Below are positions 34,518 through 42,805 of a DNA stretch of 64,000 bases, in pieces (within the stretch, counting starts at the first letter, position 1; every line of letters starts with the position of its first letter). This DNA comes from Klugiella xanthotipulae. GTDB taxonomy: Bacteria > Actinomycetota > Actinomycetes > Actinomycetales > Microbacteriaceae. A program made the translations under genes and the position numbers. The stretch covers positions 744,001 through 808,000 of the forward strand of contig NZ_VFPN01000001.1 in NCBI RefSeq assembly GCF_006716695.1. The letters are read 5' to 3'. Under the pieces are notes generated by a model. It had not been told where the DNA came from and did not search any database. It saw only the letters and a program-made list of their open reading frames with translations.

Positions 34518-35441
34518 CTACTCGGTGCGATACGACGCAACGGTTGCCGCAAGCACCTCGGACCACGGCGTCGCCGAGACCCCCAGCTCACGCTCTGTCT
34601 CGGTTGAGTCCAATAGAAACGGAGCCTCAAACTGGTAACTGCTGCGCGCCACCTCACGCAAGTTGCCACTGACCAGGCCCGCCGCGCGCAGCAGCCCGCG
34701 CGGGAGGCGGGCAACCCGGCCCGCGCATCCGTAGGCCTCGTTGATCTCCCGGGCGATCTCGACGCGGGTCCGCGTGGTACTCGGCACGACCCAGGCGCGG
34801 CCCCAGTGCGAGTCGGCCGTGGCGTCGGCCGCCGCGATCAGGGTTGCGGCGATGTCGGGCAGGTAGCTCCACGCGTGCGGCTCGGTGGGCGAACCCACCA
34901 CCCGCGCGGTCTTCGAGGCGAGCAGCGCCGCAAAGAAGTCGCGGCCCAGGTGGGCTGTCGCCCCTGCGTACGGCCCCACATAGTCACTTGCGCGCACCTC
35001 CACGGCGCGCACTTCGCCGCGATCCTGGGCCGCCCGGATGCGCCGCCACCCCTCCGCCCGAATCTCGCCCTTCCCCTCGGCCGGCTGAAACGGCGTGTGC
35101 TCGGTCATGGGCTGTTCGGCACGGCCGTAACCGTAGAGGTTACCCATCACCACGAGCCGAGCACCCGTGGCCCGTGCGGCCGCAATGGCGGCGGCGAAGA
35201 TGGGCGGCCACTGTGCGGCCCAGTCGGCGTAGGGCGGGTTGGTGCATAGGAAGATCGTCTGCGCTCCCGCGGCCGCATCGATCAGCCCGTCCGCATCGGA
35301 GGCATCCCGGGCGAGCGCCGCGGTGCCGGGCAGCTCGGTTCCGCGGCGGGTCACCAGGGTGATGGTGTCGCCGCGGGCGACAAGCTGTCGGGTGAGTTCG
35401 GTACCGATTAATCCGGCGCCCAGAACGAGGTGCGGTGCCAT
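34518..35441 (-). CDS. NAD(P)-binding epimerase/dehydratase-like protein
   Basis: This 307-aa protein starts with a Rossmann dinucleotide-binding motif (LVLGAGLIGTELTRQL, GxGxxG form) and continues as an atypical short-chain (extended SDR) protein, with NLYGYG in place of the classical YxxxK region. The C-terminal half resembles sugar-nucleotide epimerase-like oxidoreductases (SYLPDIAATLIAAAD). The substrate is unknown. TAGGAG lies 6 nt before the ATG. It is divergent from a TetR gene whose probable operator overlaps this gene's promoter, so it is the likely regulated target. Confidence 0.85.
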   Translation of the reverse strand: MAPHLVLGAGLIGTELTRQLVARGDTITLVTRRGTELPGTAALARDASDADGLIDAAAGAQTIFLCTNPPYADWAAQWPPIFAAAIAAARATGARLVVMGNLYGYGRAEQPMTEHTPFQPAEGKGEIRAEGWRRIRAAQDRGEVRAVEVRASDYVGPYAGATAHLGRDFFAALLASKTARVVGSPTEPHAWSYLPDIAATLIAAADATADSHWGRAWVVPSTTRTRVEIAREINEAYGCAGRVARLPRGLLRAAGLVSGNLREVARSSYQFEAPFLLDSTETERELGVSATPWSEVLAATVASYRTE

Positions 35442-35462
35442 AGGGTGCTCCTAAAAGTGAAG

Positions 35463-35492
35463 ATCATATTTTAGAGAGCGGCGCTCTCACAA
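35463..35492 (-). promoter_or_regulatory. Epimerase promoter with TetR-type palindrome in the spacer
   Basis: On the minus strand TTGTGA (35492-35487), an 18-nt spacer and TATGAT (35468-35463). The palindrome GAGAGCGGCGCTCTC (35474-35488) lies between -35 and -10. A repressor bound there would block transcription of the epimerase gene. Confidence 0.65.
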
Positions 35493-35522
35493 GAATAGTA
35501 GCCCCCTCCTGGAGCAACTTCA

Positions 35523-35569
35523 AGAGCACCGCTCTCTCGTTTTGATTTGCGCGGGCCCCCGCCCATAAT
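35523..35569 (+). promoter_or_regulatory. TetR promoter with second operator
   Basis: AGAGCACCGCTCT (35523-35535) has the same half-sites as the palindrome at 35474-35488, 48 bp away centre to centre. TTTGAT (35541-35546), a 17-nt spacer and CATAAT (35564-35569) form a promoter whose transcript would start at the ATG at 35576 (leaderless). Confidence 0.65.
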
Positions 35570-35575
35570 GGGGCT

Positions 35576-36280
35576 ATGACATCGGCAGGCGACGCGGGCA
35601 AGACCACCCGACAGCTCCACCGGGAACGAACGGAGGCCGAACTCCTCACCATCGCCCGCCGCCACCTGGGCGAGGTCGGTGCCGCCGGGCTCTCGCTGCG
35701 CGCCATCGCCCGCGAGATGGGGCTCGTCTCCTCGGCGGTCTACCGCTACTTCCCCAGCCGAGACGCGCTCCTCACCACCCTCATTCTGGAGGCCTACAAC
35801 GAGCTCGGTTCTCACGTTGAGTCGGCCGAAATATGCGTTGACCGGGTAAATTACCGGGGAAGATTCACGGCATCCGCTCTGGCCATGCGCGAGTGGGCGC
35901 TCGATAACCGCCACCGCTACGCCCTCATCTACGGGTCGCCGGTACCCGGCTACGCGGCCCCCACGGATACGGTAGCGGCCGCCGCCCGGGTGGGCCTGGT
36001 CCTCGTGGGGGTACTGAGTGACGCTCTCCGGGCCGGACACGCGGCCACGCTGACACCGGCGCTAGAGACCGCATCCCCCGCCGTCGCGGAGCTCAGCTCT
36101 ATCCTGGCCGCCGGATTGCCGCCGCACCTTCTCGCCCTCGGCGTCGAATCCTGGACTCGCCTGCACGGGGTTATCTCCTTCGAGGTTTTTGGCCAGTACA
36201 ACAGGATGGTCCTGGACACGGAATCCTTCTACGCACTGGTGATTGACGAGGTTCTGAGTCGCCTCAACCTGCCGCGATAA
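35576..36280 (+). CDS. TetR-family regulator, divergent from the epimerase gene
   Basis: This 234-aa protein has an N-terminal TetR HTH (residues about 18-65: LLTIARRHLGEVGAAGLSLRAIAREMGLVSSAVYRYFPSRDALL). The C-terminal ligand-binding region has the WTRLHGVISFEVFGQY signature of a TetR_C group often found in actinobacteria. It is probably autoregulated and represses the divergent epimerase gene through the two AGAGC-type palindromes in the shared 134-nt intergenic region. The effector is unknown. The start appears leaderless. Confidence 0.9.
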   Translation: MTSAGDAGKTTRQLHRERTEAELLTIARRHLGEVGAAGLSLRAIAREMGLVSSAVYRYFPSRDALLTTLILEAYNELGSHVESAEICVDRVNYRGRFTASALAMREWALDNRHRYALIYGSPVPGYAAPTDTVAAAARVGLVLVGVLSDALRAGHAATLTPALETASPAVAELSSILAAGLPPHLLALGVESWTRLHGVISFEVFGQYNRMVLDTESFYALVIDEVLSRLNLPR

Positions 36281-36334
36281 CCCGGCACGACCCCGAGGAG
36301 ACCCCCGCGGATGGCCTAAACTGAGGGCCTTATT

Positions 36335-36356
36335 AGTTTGGACCCCCAGACAAACT
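36335..36356. promoter_or_regulatory. Candidate operator of the second TetR gene
   Basis: AGTTTG (36335-36340), ten bases, then CAAACT (36351-36356) form a perfect inverted repeat immediately upstream of the SD of the TetR gene at 36368. This position suggests autoregulation. Confidence 0.5.
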
Positions 36357-36367
36357 TAGGAGACCGT

Positions 36368-36967
36368 ATGCCCAAAGTGATCGACCATGACCAACGACGA
36401 CGGGACATCCTTCAGGTCACCTGGAGCCTCATTACGGAGGGCGGGCTTGAGGTGGCCACCATGCGCGAAATCGCACGCCGGGCCGGCTTCGCCAACGGGG
36501 CGCTCAAACACTACTTTCCCGGCAAAGATGACATCATCCTGGGCACCTACCAGATGGCGCTCGACTTCATGAACGACCACGTGCTCAGCACGGTCGGCGA
36601 CCGGCGCGGTATCGCGGCGCTCGAGACCATGTGCCTCACCGTCCTCCCCCTCGACGCGGAGGGAGCCTCCGCCAGCCGCGTGCTGCTCTCCTTCTGGGAG
36701 CGCGCCGTCTCCAGCCCGCCGCTGCACGATGTATACCTGGAACATCTGGCCACCTGGCGCGGCAGCCTCGCACGCTACCTTCAGGAGGGACGCGAGGACG
36801 GCGATATCCGCACCGACCGGCCGGATGCCGAGCTGATCGACGAGATTATGGTCACGGCCATCGGGGCCACCGTGATGAGTCTCGTGGCCCCCAGCCTGTA
36901 CTCGCCCGAGCTACAGCGACAACACGTGACCGCCCTGCTGCGGCAACTGGGGCAATCAGGAGCCTGA
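36368..36967 (+). CDS. TetR-family regulator (BetI-like)
   Basis: This 199-aa protein has a TetR HTH (residues about 10-56: RRRDILQVTWSLITEGGLEVATMREIARRAGFANGALKHYFPGKDDII) and a C-terminal domain of the BetI-like type (TCLTVLPLDAEGASASRVLLSFWERA). AGGAG precedes the ATG by six nt; an upstream in-frame ATG at 36338 lacks an SD. No enzyme or transporter gene follows. The next gene is convergent, so its target may be elsewhere or only itself. Confidence 0.9.
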   Translation: MPKVIDHDQRRRDILQVTWSLITEGGLEVATMREIARRAGFANGALKHYFPGKDDIILGTYQMALDFMNDHVLSTVGDRRGIAALETMCLTVLPLDAEGASASRVLLSFWERAVSSPPLHDVYLEHLATWRGSLARYLQEGREDGDIRTDRPDAELIDEIMVTAIGATVMSLVAPSLYSPELQRQHVTALLRQLGQSGA

Positions 36968-37101
36968 GGGCACCGAGCGGACAGGTTGGAACCCGTTAAT
37001 CTTCGACTCCTCGCATATCCATCAGGCGCTCGTGAGGATCATAAACTGGCCCCGAAGATCGATTGCATCGCCCTCTCCCTCCACCGCCGCCAGAACAATC
37101 G

Positions 37102-37158
37102 CCCCGGGTGACTTTTCCTCACACATCGACGATAGTTTCCTCGTATTCTGCACAAAAT
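37102..37158 (+). repeat. Dispersed intergenic repeat, copy B
   Basis: It contains the same GGGTGACTTTTCCTCACA core and ATCGACG block as copies A and C, then a diverged middle and a CTGCACAAAA end. The TCACCC closing arm is not preserved. It lies in the 358-nt gap (36968-37325) between the TetR gene and the convergent methyltransferase gene; no gene is apparent in that gap. Confidence 0.7.
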
Positions 37159-37325
37159 CCCCCCACAAGAGAACGTGGCAGCGGATACCACCGGTACGGC
37201 TGCCCCAAACGCTGGGGAGTAATCCTTTCACGGACGGTACGCGCTTCTAACGGGTACGGCTCGTGTGCAGGCAGCCACGACAGGATGCCGCTCAGGGAAA
37301 CTCCATTGAGGCAGTTTGACCTCCA

Positions 37326-38108
37326 CTACTCCCCCGGCAGCGCCGTAATGAGCACAAGCGAACCGTCAAAGAACGCCTGCCTGCGCAACCAGCCGTACCG
37401 CTCATCCCAGGTACCGCTATCCAGATCAACCCGCAGGGTACGCTCAAACCGCTCGTGCACCTGCGGCCCCACAAAGCTCCACGCCGAGTTGGCCCGGCGG
37501 GCACCCGGGTCAAGCAGCAACTCGGGCCGACCGTAGTACGCCTCGCCAAAGCGGTCAACGCAGTGCAACGGGATGGGCACCGGCCGGATGCTCGTGTCGC
37601 CACCCAGCAGCTCGGCGACACGTCGCGGACTCGGGTACCGACTGGCCTCCGCCTCGATCACCTCGGGAGCGTAGTCGTTCAGCCAGAAGCGACCGAGCAG
37701 ATCGGGGTCGCAGGTGAGGATCACGACGGGGCCGCGGGTTACCCGGCGCAGTTCGGCGAGGCCCGCCTCCAGGTCGCCCCACTGGTGCACAGAGAAGGTG
37801 GTCATGGCGGCGTCAAACTCGTTATCCGCAAACGGCAGGTCCTCCACATACGCGTTAATCGCGGCCATGAGGTGCGGCGGCCGCTGGGCACGCATGGTTT
37901 CGGAAGGCTCGACGGGTGTCACCTCGCGCTCAACCGGCTCGTAGGAGCCCGCACCGGCCCCCACGTTGAGCACGGTTCGCGACCCGGAAAGGGCCTCGGA
38001 TATCGCCCGCTGGATCGCCGGTTCGGGCTGGCGGTAGGCCCGGTATCCGCCACCAATCTCGCCGTAGTCTACGTCCCCTGCACTGCCGTCCACCCGCACG
38101 CCGCTCAT
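37326..38108 (-). CDS. Class I SAM-dependent methyltransferase
   Basis: This 260-aa protein has the methyltransferase fold. Motif I is TVLNVGAGAGSYEP (residues about 45-58), the acidic loop is TPVEPSETM, motif II is AYVEDLPFADNEFDAAMTTFSVHQW, and the post-motif is ELRRVTRGPVVILTCDP. This is the UbiE/Methyltransf_11 arrangement. The substrate is unknown. TACGCT (38120-38115, minus strand) lies six nt before the ATG, so the transcript may be leaderless; there is no SD. Confidence 0.87.
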   Translation of the reverse strand: MSGVRVDGSAGDVDYGEIGGGYRAYRQPEPAIQRAISEALSGSRTVLNVGAGAGSYEPVEREVTPVEPSETMRAQRPPHLMAAINAYVEDLPFADNEFDAAMTTFSVHQWGDLEAGLAELRRVTRGPVVILTCDPDLLGRFWLNDYAPEVIEAEASRYPSPRRVAELLGGDTSIRPVPIPLHCVDRFGEAYYGRPELLLDPGARRANSAWSFVGPQVHERFERTLRVDLDSGTWDERYGWLRRQAFFDGSLVLITALPGE

Positions 38109-38232
38109 AGGGGCAGCGTACCCCGGCGCTCAGTAAGACCGGGCTGACTCCCCGGGCCGGCGCGGGTTGCCCGGGCCGGCCCGACACCCCGGGCGGCGCG
38201 CCGAGGCTCATCACCCTCTGTAGTATTCATCT

Positions 38233-39510
38233 ATGACAGCGCGAAACGAGACCCCCCGCGGCCTCCGCGGCGCTGCCCACTGGGGCTCCGGCGAGGCCGC
38301 CGAGCATCCCTGGGGCCCGCCCGGACCGGGCTGGGGGCACGGCTACCGCGGAGAGGGACCCCCCTTCCGCCCGCCCTCGGCTATCACGCTGTGGCTGCCG
38401 GTCATCGTGTCGCTGCTCGTGCAGGTACCCGCTACCCTCTTTGTGACGCTGCACCACGGGCTCGCACCCGCGGGGCTCGTGGCCATTCTGCTGGCCGCGG
38501 TCGGCCCGTTGGCCCTGCTGGGCATCCGTCGCTGGCCCGGACCGACCGCCCTCGTGGTGCTCCTGATCGCGTCGGCGAGTGTCCTGCTGGTGGACCAGGC
38601 CGGGCCGCCGCTCGTATCGGTGGCGTTTGCGATTGTGCTGGGCAGCGCCCGCGGGGCTCAGCTGTGGGTTGTGGGGGCCATGGGCCTGCTGTGGGTGGGC
38701 ACACTCGCCCTCGGCATGACCCTGGAACGCGACTGGGATCCGTGGCGCATCGCCACCACCACCCTGGTACTCGCGTTCTGCGCCGTCGCCGGAAACTTTG
38801 TCCGCACCCGGGGCGAGCGGTTCCGTGAGTTGCGGGCCGCGGCCGAGCAGCGCCGCCAGACCGCCGAACAGACCGAGCGGGTGCGCATCGCACGCGAATT
38901 ACACGATGTGCTCGCGCACTCCCTCTCCCAGATCAACGTGCAGGCCAGCGTGGGCCTGCACCTCATGGACCGGCAACCCGATAAGGCGGCCGAGGCTCTC
39001 CACAACATCAAGACCACGAGCAAAACCGCACTCGATGACGTCCGCGAGGTTCTCGGGATGCTGCGCACCGGCGACGACCCCGGCCACGCCCCGCTGCGCC
39101 CCCAGGAGGGGATCGCCGACGTGGCCGAGCTCGTAGCGGGGATGGAGCAGGCCGGGGTGAGCGTGACGCTCCACGACGATACGGCAACAACGGCCTCCGC
39201 CCCGGTACAGTTTGCGATCTACCGCATCGTGCAGGAGTCGCTCACCAATGTGGTGCGGCACTCGGCCGCGACCCGTGTGAGTATTACGCTGCACGAGGTG
39301 GGCGACCTGATCGAGCTGACGGTCACCGACAACGGGAAGGGCCCCGGCGAGGGCGGGGAGCCCGGCGGCGGCCTCACGGGGATGCGCGAGCGCGCCGAAC
39401 TCGTGGGCGGCACCTTCTCGGCGGGAGCTGATCCGGACTCCGACACGACCGACCCCCGCGCCAGCGGCTTCGTCGTCTCCGCGCGCCTTCCGCTGCGAGG
39501 CAAGCCGTGA
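38233..39510 (+). CDS. NarL-family sensor histidine kinase
   Basis: This 425-aa kinase has a Gly/Pro-rich cytoplasmic N-terminus of about 45 residues, then about five hydrophobic helices to residue 195. The HisKA_3 helix (RVRIARELHDVLAHSLSQINVQ, phospho-His in ELHD) and the HATPase domain (QESLTNVVRHSA, VTDNGKG, GLTGMRERAELVGG) follow. TAGTAT at 38221-38226 is six nt before the ATG and there is no SD, so it is probably leaderless. It overlaps the response-regulator gene by 4 nt. Confidence 0.9.
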   Translation: MTARNETPRGLRGAAHWGSGEAAEHPWGPPGPGWGHGYRGEGPPFRPPSAITLWLPVIVSLLVQVPATLFVTLHHGLAPAGLVAILLAAVGPLALLGIRRWPGPTALVVLLIASASVLLVDQAGPPLVSVAFAIVLGSARGAQLWVVGAMGLLWVGTLALGMTLERDWDPWRIATTTLVLAFCAVAGNFVRTRGERFRELRAAAEQRRQTAEQTERVRIARELHDVLAHSLSQINVQASVGLHLMDRQPDKAAEALHNIKTTSKTALDDVREVLGMLRTGDDPGHAPLRPQEGIADVAELVAGMEQAGVSVTLHDDTATTASAPVQFAIYRIVQESLTNVVRHSAATRVSITLHEVGDLIELTVTDNGKGPGEGGEPGGGLTGMRERAELVGGTFSAGADPDSDTTDPRASGFVVSARLPLRGKP

Positions 39511-40178
39511 TTCGCGTTGCCCTGGCCGACGATCAACACCTGATCCGGGCGGGTTTTCGCGCCCTCCTCGATGCCGAACCCGACTTCACCGTGGTGGGCG
39601 AGGCCGCCACGGGCGAGGCGGCCGTGGCCCTCACGCGGGCCGAACGCCCCGACGTGATCCTGATGGATATTCGGATGCCCGGCGGCGACGGTCTCTGGGC
39701 CACCGAACAGATCGTGGGCGACCCACACCTCGCGGGCACGCGCATCATCATCGTGACCACGTTTGAGCTGGACGAGTACGTCGCCCGCGCGATCCGCGGT
39801 GGGGCGAGCGGGTTTCTCGTGAAGGACACCGAACCGGTCGAGCTGATCCGGGCCGTGCGCGTGGTCGCCGACGGCGACGCCCTCCTCTCCCCCGGGGTGA
39901 CCCGCCGCCTCCTGGAGCGGGTGTCGGTGGGCCTCAGCGACACCCCGGATGCGGCCGAGCTCGCCGCCCTCACCGAGCGGGAGCGCGAGGTGCTGGTGCT
40001 CGTCGGCGAGGGCCTCACCAACGACGAGATTGCGGCGCGGCTGGTGCTCAGTCCGCTGACGGCCAAGACGCACGTGTCGCGCATCATGAACAAGCTGGGT
40101 GCCCGCGACCGGGTGCGACTCGTGGTCATCGCCTACGAGTCGGGGCTAGTCACCCCCGGGTGGACGCGGGAGGCGTAG
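39507..40178 (+). CDS. NarL/FixJ-type response regulator
   Basis: This 223-aa protein has a receiver domain (ADDQHLIRAG, phospho-Asp in VILMDIRMPGGDG, Lys in GFLVKDTE) and a LuxR HTH (LTEREREVLVLVGEGLTNDEIAARL, then LTAKTHVSRIM). The start GTG overlaps the kinase stop. The nearest candidate target is the SHOCT-domain protein gene 120 nt downstream. Confidence 0.92.
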   Translation: MIRVALADDQHLIRAGFRALLDAEPDFTVVGEAATGEAAVALTRAERPDVILMDIRMPGGDGLWATEQIVGDPHLAGTRIIIVTTFELDEYVARAIRGGASGFLVKDTEPVELIRAVRVVADGDALLSPGVTRRLLERVSVGLSDTPDAAELAALTEREREVLVLVGEGLTNDEIAARLVLSPLTAKTHVSRIMNKLGARDRVRLVVIAYESGLVTPGWTREA

Positions 40179-40300
40179 CACCGTCGGCCCTACTCCCCCG
40201 GGTGTAGCCGAGGTGTCTCCCCGGCGCGGATGCGCGGGGCTGGCGGGTCGAGCATCCTGGATATATCGGCCCACACCGGCCGAGACGAAAGGATTCACCC

Positions 40301-40633
40301 ATGCTCACCACACTGACCGCGGCCACGGTTGCCGCACACGCTGGACCCGGCTGGGGAGCCGGGTTCGGCTGGCTCTTCTTCCTGATCCCGCTCTTCTGGA
40401 TCGGGCTCGTTGCGCTGATCATCGGCCTGGCCACGCGCCACCGCCACGCTGCCTGGCGCGAGGCCGGCTTCCCGGCAGGCCCGGGCGGCCGCGGCATCGG
40501 CCCGCACGGCTTCGGCCCCGGCTGGAACGGAACCCGCTCCGCTGAGGCGACCCTCGCGGAGCGCTTCGCCCAGGGGGACATTGACGAGGTGGAGTACCGC
40601 GCCCGGCTGGAGGTGCTGCGGGCCAACCGCTAG
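40301..40633 (+). CDS. SHOCT-domain small membrane protein
   Basis: This 110-aa protein has one membrane helix (WLFFLIPLFWIGLVALIIGLA, residues about 24-44), a Gly/Pro-rich middle and a C-terminal SHOCT motif (LAERFAQGDIDEVEYRARLEVL). SHOCT is a short helical oligomerisation-type domain. AAAGGA lies six nt before the ATG. Proteins of this kind often accompany kinase/regulator pairs in actinobacteria and may modulate them. Confidence 0.88.
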   Translation: MLTTLTAATVAAHAGPGWGAGFGWLFFLIPLFWIGLVALIIGLATRHRHAAWREAGFPAGPGGRGIGPHGFGPGWNGTRSAEATLAERFAQGDIDEVEYRARLEVLRANR

Positions 40634-40640
40634 GGGGTAG

Positions 40641-40676
40641 CGGCCGGGGAGCCCACGATCGTGGGCTCCCCGGCCG
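40641..40676. terminator. 36-bp perfect palindrome between convergent genes
   Basis: CGGCCGGGGAGCCCACGA is followed directly by its exact reverse complement. With the stem on both strands it can terminate both the SHOCT gene and the convergent permease gene. Confidence 0.85.
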
Positions 40677-40688
40677 CACCCGTATCCG

Positions 40689-41468
40689 TTAGCCCCTCGG
40701 CGTCGCCCGGCGCAGGATGAAGAACCCGGCGAGGGCCGCAATCGCGGTAATCACGAGGCTCCAGGTGTACGAGCCGAGGAATCCCCAGTGCACGAAGAAC
40801 CCGGCAAAGGTGCCCCAGTTGTTGGTGAGGCCGATGAGGGCAGCCACCCCCACGAGGAGCAGCGCGACGACGCAGGCGAGGATGGTCACCCCCGTGGCCT
40901 TCCAGCGCACAAACACCGTGGCAATCACCGCGCCCACGAAGAAGAAGAACAGGAAAAGCACGAAGAAAATCCACAGGTTAGCGAGGAAACCGCCGTCGCC
41001 AAAGTAGACCGCCCTGAAGATGTGACCGTTCAGACCCCAGCCGTCTGTGGCCTTCTCCGCCGCCGCGAGAATGGCGAGGGCCACCGCGTACATCGCCGAG
41101 AGCAGCACGAAGGTGAGCGCACTGCCCAGGTAGAAGTCGCGGCGGGTCGCCCCGAAGCCGAGGGCAAACGAGAAGGTGAGGTTCATGGCCATGATGGCAA
41201 CAACCATCATGTAGATGAAGATGTACAGCGACCCGCCGTTGATCTCCACGCCCCCGCCCCCGCTCGCCTCGGAGGCGATGACCTCCGGCCCCAGGGACAG
41301 CGACAAGATCCACCAGATCACCAGGTTGGCGATGAAGATAATGCCCATGATGATCCAAGGCCAGATGACGATGGTCCAGGGGTTGACGAGTTGCAGCCGC
41401 ACAACCGACAGGATGCGGGCGAAGGCCCCGGTCGTTTCCGCCCGGTGGGTGATGCTGGGGGTACTCAT
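40689..41468 (-). CDS. ABC transporter permease-like membrane protein
   Basis: This 259-aa protein has six hydrophobic segments: near residues 33-57, 82-102, 115-140, 160-183, 190-212 and 228-250. It carries no ATPase motifs. It starts within the stop of the ATP-binding protein gene (ATGA overlap) and forms the membrane part of a GntR/ABC operon like the ytr-type systems of Gram-positives. The substrate is unknown; such systems often respond to cell-wall antibiotics. Confidence 0.83.
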   Translation of the reverse strand: MSTPSITHRAETTGAFARILSVVRLQLVNPWTIVIWPWIIMGIIFIANLVIWWILSLSLGPEVIASEASGGGGVEINGGSLYIFIYMMVVAIMAMNLTFSFALGFGATRRDFYLGSALTFVLLSAMYAVALAILAAAEKATDGWGLNGHIFRAVYFGDGGFLANLWIFFVLFLFFFFVGAVIATVFVRWKATGVTILACVVALLLVGVAALIGLTNNWGTFAGFFVHWGFLGSYTWSLVITAIAALAGFFILRRATPRG

Positions 41469-42361
41469 GCGCTCTGCTCCAATTCTGTGGGAATGCCGCT
41501 GGTCCGATCAACCACCAGCTGTTGCAGGGAGACGGGTGCGAGTTCCAGGCCCGCCGCAGCCGCAGCCGCCCGGTCACTCTCACTCAGGCCCGTGACCGTC
41601 ACGGTGGAGAGTCCGCCCAGCCCTGAGCGGTGCAGCACGTCGCGGTCGGCCACGAATCCGTCCACGGCGGCGCGCGCGCCCACAATGGTGGTGGCGCTGC
41701 CGCGCAGGGTCTCGGCATCCTCGTCAATCAGGATGCGACCCTCGTCGATCACGAGTACGTGCTCCAGAAGGGCGCTGACCTCGTCGATCAGGTGGGTGGA
41801 GAGAATGACGGTGCGCGGATACTCGGCGTAGTCCGCCAGGAGGCGGTCGTAGAAGGTCTGCCGGGCCACGGCATCCAGGCCCAGGTAGGGCTCGTCAAAG
41901 AACGTGATCGGCGCGCGCGAGGCGAGCCCCGCGATCACGCCGATGGCGGACAGCTGCCCGCGGGACAGTTTCTTCACCCGGCGGTCCAGTGGCACACGGA
42001 AGTCTTCGATGAGGCGGGCGGCAAAGTCGGCATCCCACCCGGCGAAGAACCAGGGCGCGCTCCGAAACACGTGTTTGACTTTAAAGTCGTCCGGGTACTT
42101 CTGGCTCTCCTTGATAAACGAGACCCGACTGAGTACGTGTGCGTTCTCGACCGGGTGTTCCCCCCACACCCGGATGCTGCCACTCGTGGCAAACTCCTGG
42201 CCGGTGAGCAATTGCATGAGCGTGGTCTTGCCAGCACCGTTGCGGCCCAGCAATCCGTAGATCTTGTTCTCGGTCACGCTCAACGTGACGTTGTTGACGG
42301 CGGTCACCTGGCCAAAACGTTTGGTGAGGCCGTCTACCTGAATAACGGGTGTGCCGGTCAT
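41465..42361 (-). CDS. ABC transporter ATP-binding protein (YtrB-like)
   Basis: This 298-aa ATPase has Walker A GRNGAGKTT, signature LSRGQ (LSRGQLSA), Walker B ITFFDEPYLGLD and H-loop STHLIDE, followed by a C-terminal region of about 90 residues. ATG 42361 overlaps the GntR stop by four nt, which sets the start. It pairs with the permease at 40689-41468. The order GntR - ATPase - permease matches YtrA-type operons. Confidence 0.88.
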   Translation of the reverse strand: MTGTPVIQVDGLTKRFGQVTAVNNVTLSVTENKIYGLLGRNGAGKTTLMQLLTGQEFATSGSIRVWGEHPVENAHVLSRVSFIKESQKYPDDFKVKHVFRSAPWFFAGWDADFAARLIEDFRVPLDRRVKKLSRGQLSAIGVIAGLASRAPITFFDEPYLGLDAVARQTFYDRLLADYAEYPRTVILSTHLIDEVSALLEHVLVIDEGRILIDEDAETLRGSATTIVGARAAVDGFVADRDVLHRSGLGGLSTVTVTGLSESDRAAAAAAGLELAPVSLQQLVVDRTSGIPTELEQSA

Positions 42362-42714
42362 CGCACGCCCTCCTTCGCTATCATCTCGGCCAGCTGCTGT
42401 GAGCTGATGCCGAGCTTGGACGCCTCGGCGAGCAGCGGGCGGAGGTACTCTGCCTGAAACTGCTCCCTGCGCTGGGTGATGAGGCGCTGACGCGCCCCCG
42501 GGGCCACAAACATCCCGATTCCTCTCTTCTTGTAGAGGATGCCCTCCTCGACGAGTCGGCCGACGCCCTTGAGCGCCGTGGCCGGGTTGATGCGGTAAAA
42601 CGCCGCAAACTCGTTGGTGGAGGGAACCTGGGATTCCTCGGCCATTCGACCGGCCAGGATGTCGTTTTTGATCTGCTCGGCAATCTGCACGAAGATCGGT
42701 CTCGACTCGTCCAC
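42358..42714 (-). CDS. GntR-family regulator, YtrA subfamily
   Basis: This 118-aa protein has a winged helix of GntR type at residues 1-75 (IFVQIAEQIKNDILAGRM, then PSTNEFAAFYRINPATALKGVGRLVEEGILYKKRGIGMFV) and only a short helical C-terminal tail, as in YtrA regulators. The start is GTG with AGGAGG five nt upstream. A 26-bp palindrome overlaps its promoter, so it is almost certainly autoregulated and controls the downstream ABC genes. Confidence 0.93.
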   Translation of the reverse strand: MDESRPIFVQIAEQIKNDILAGRMAEESQVPSTNEFAAFYRINPATALKGVGRLVEEGILYKKRGIGMFVAPGARQRLITQRREQFQAEYLRPLLAEASKLGISSQQLAEMIAKEGVR

Positions 42715-42747
42715 GGGTTCCTCCTCTCAACCAACCCATGTTCATGA

Positions 42748-42795
42748 GTTAGTTAGTCATGTAACTAACTAACCAGGTTAAAGAGATACTGTCAA
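42748..42795 (-). promoter_or_regulatory. GntR operon promoter and operator
   Basis: TTGACA (42795-42790, minus strand) and a 17-nt spacer lead to TTAGTT. The -10 lies inside a palindrome with 10-bp perfect arms, GTTAGTTAGT (42748-42757) and ACTAACTAAC (42764-42773), around six bases. This is a textbook self-repression arrangement for a YtrA-type regulator. Confidence 0.75.
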
Positions 42796-42805
42796 GCCCG
42801 CACGC

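Noticed and set aside
34251-34607. Plus-strand frame of 118 codons between the DUF1801 and epimerase genes
   Set aside because: Pro/Arg/His-rich composition, no RBS, and it overlaps the 3' end of the epimerase gene.
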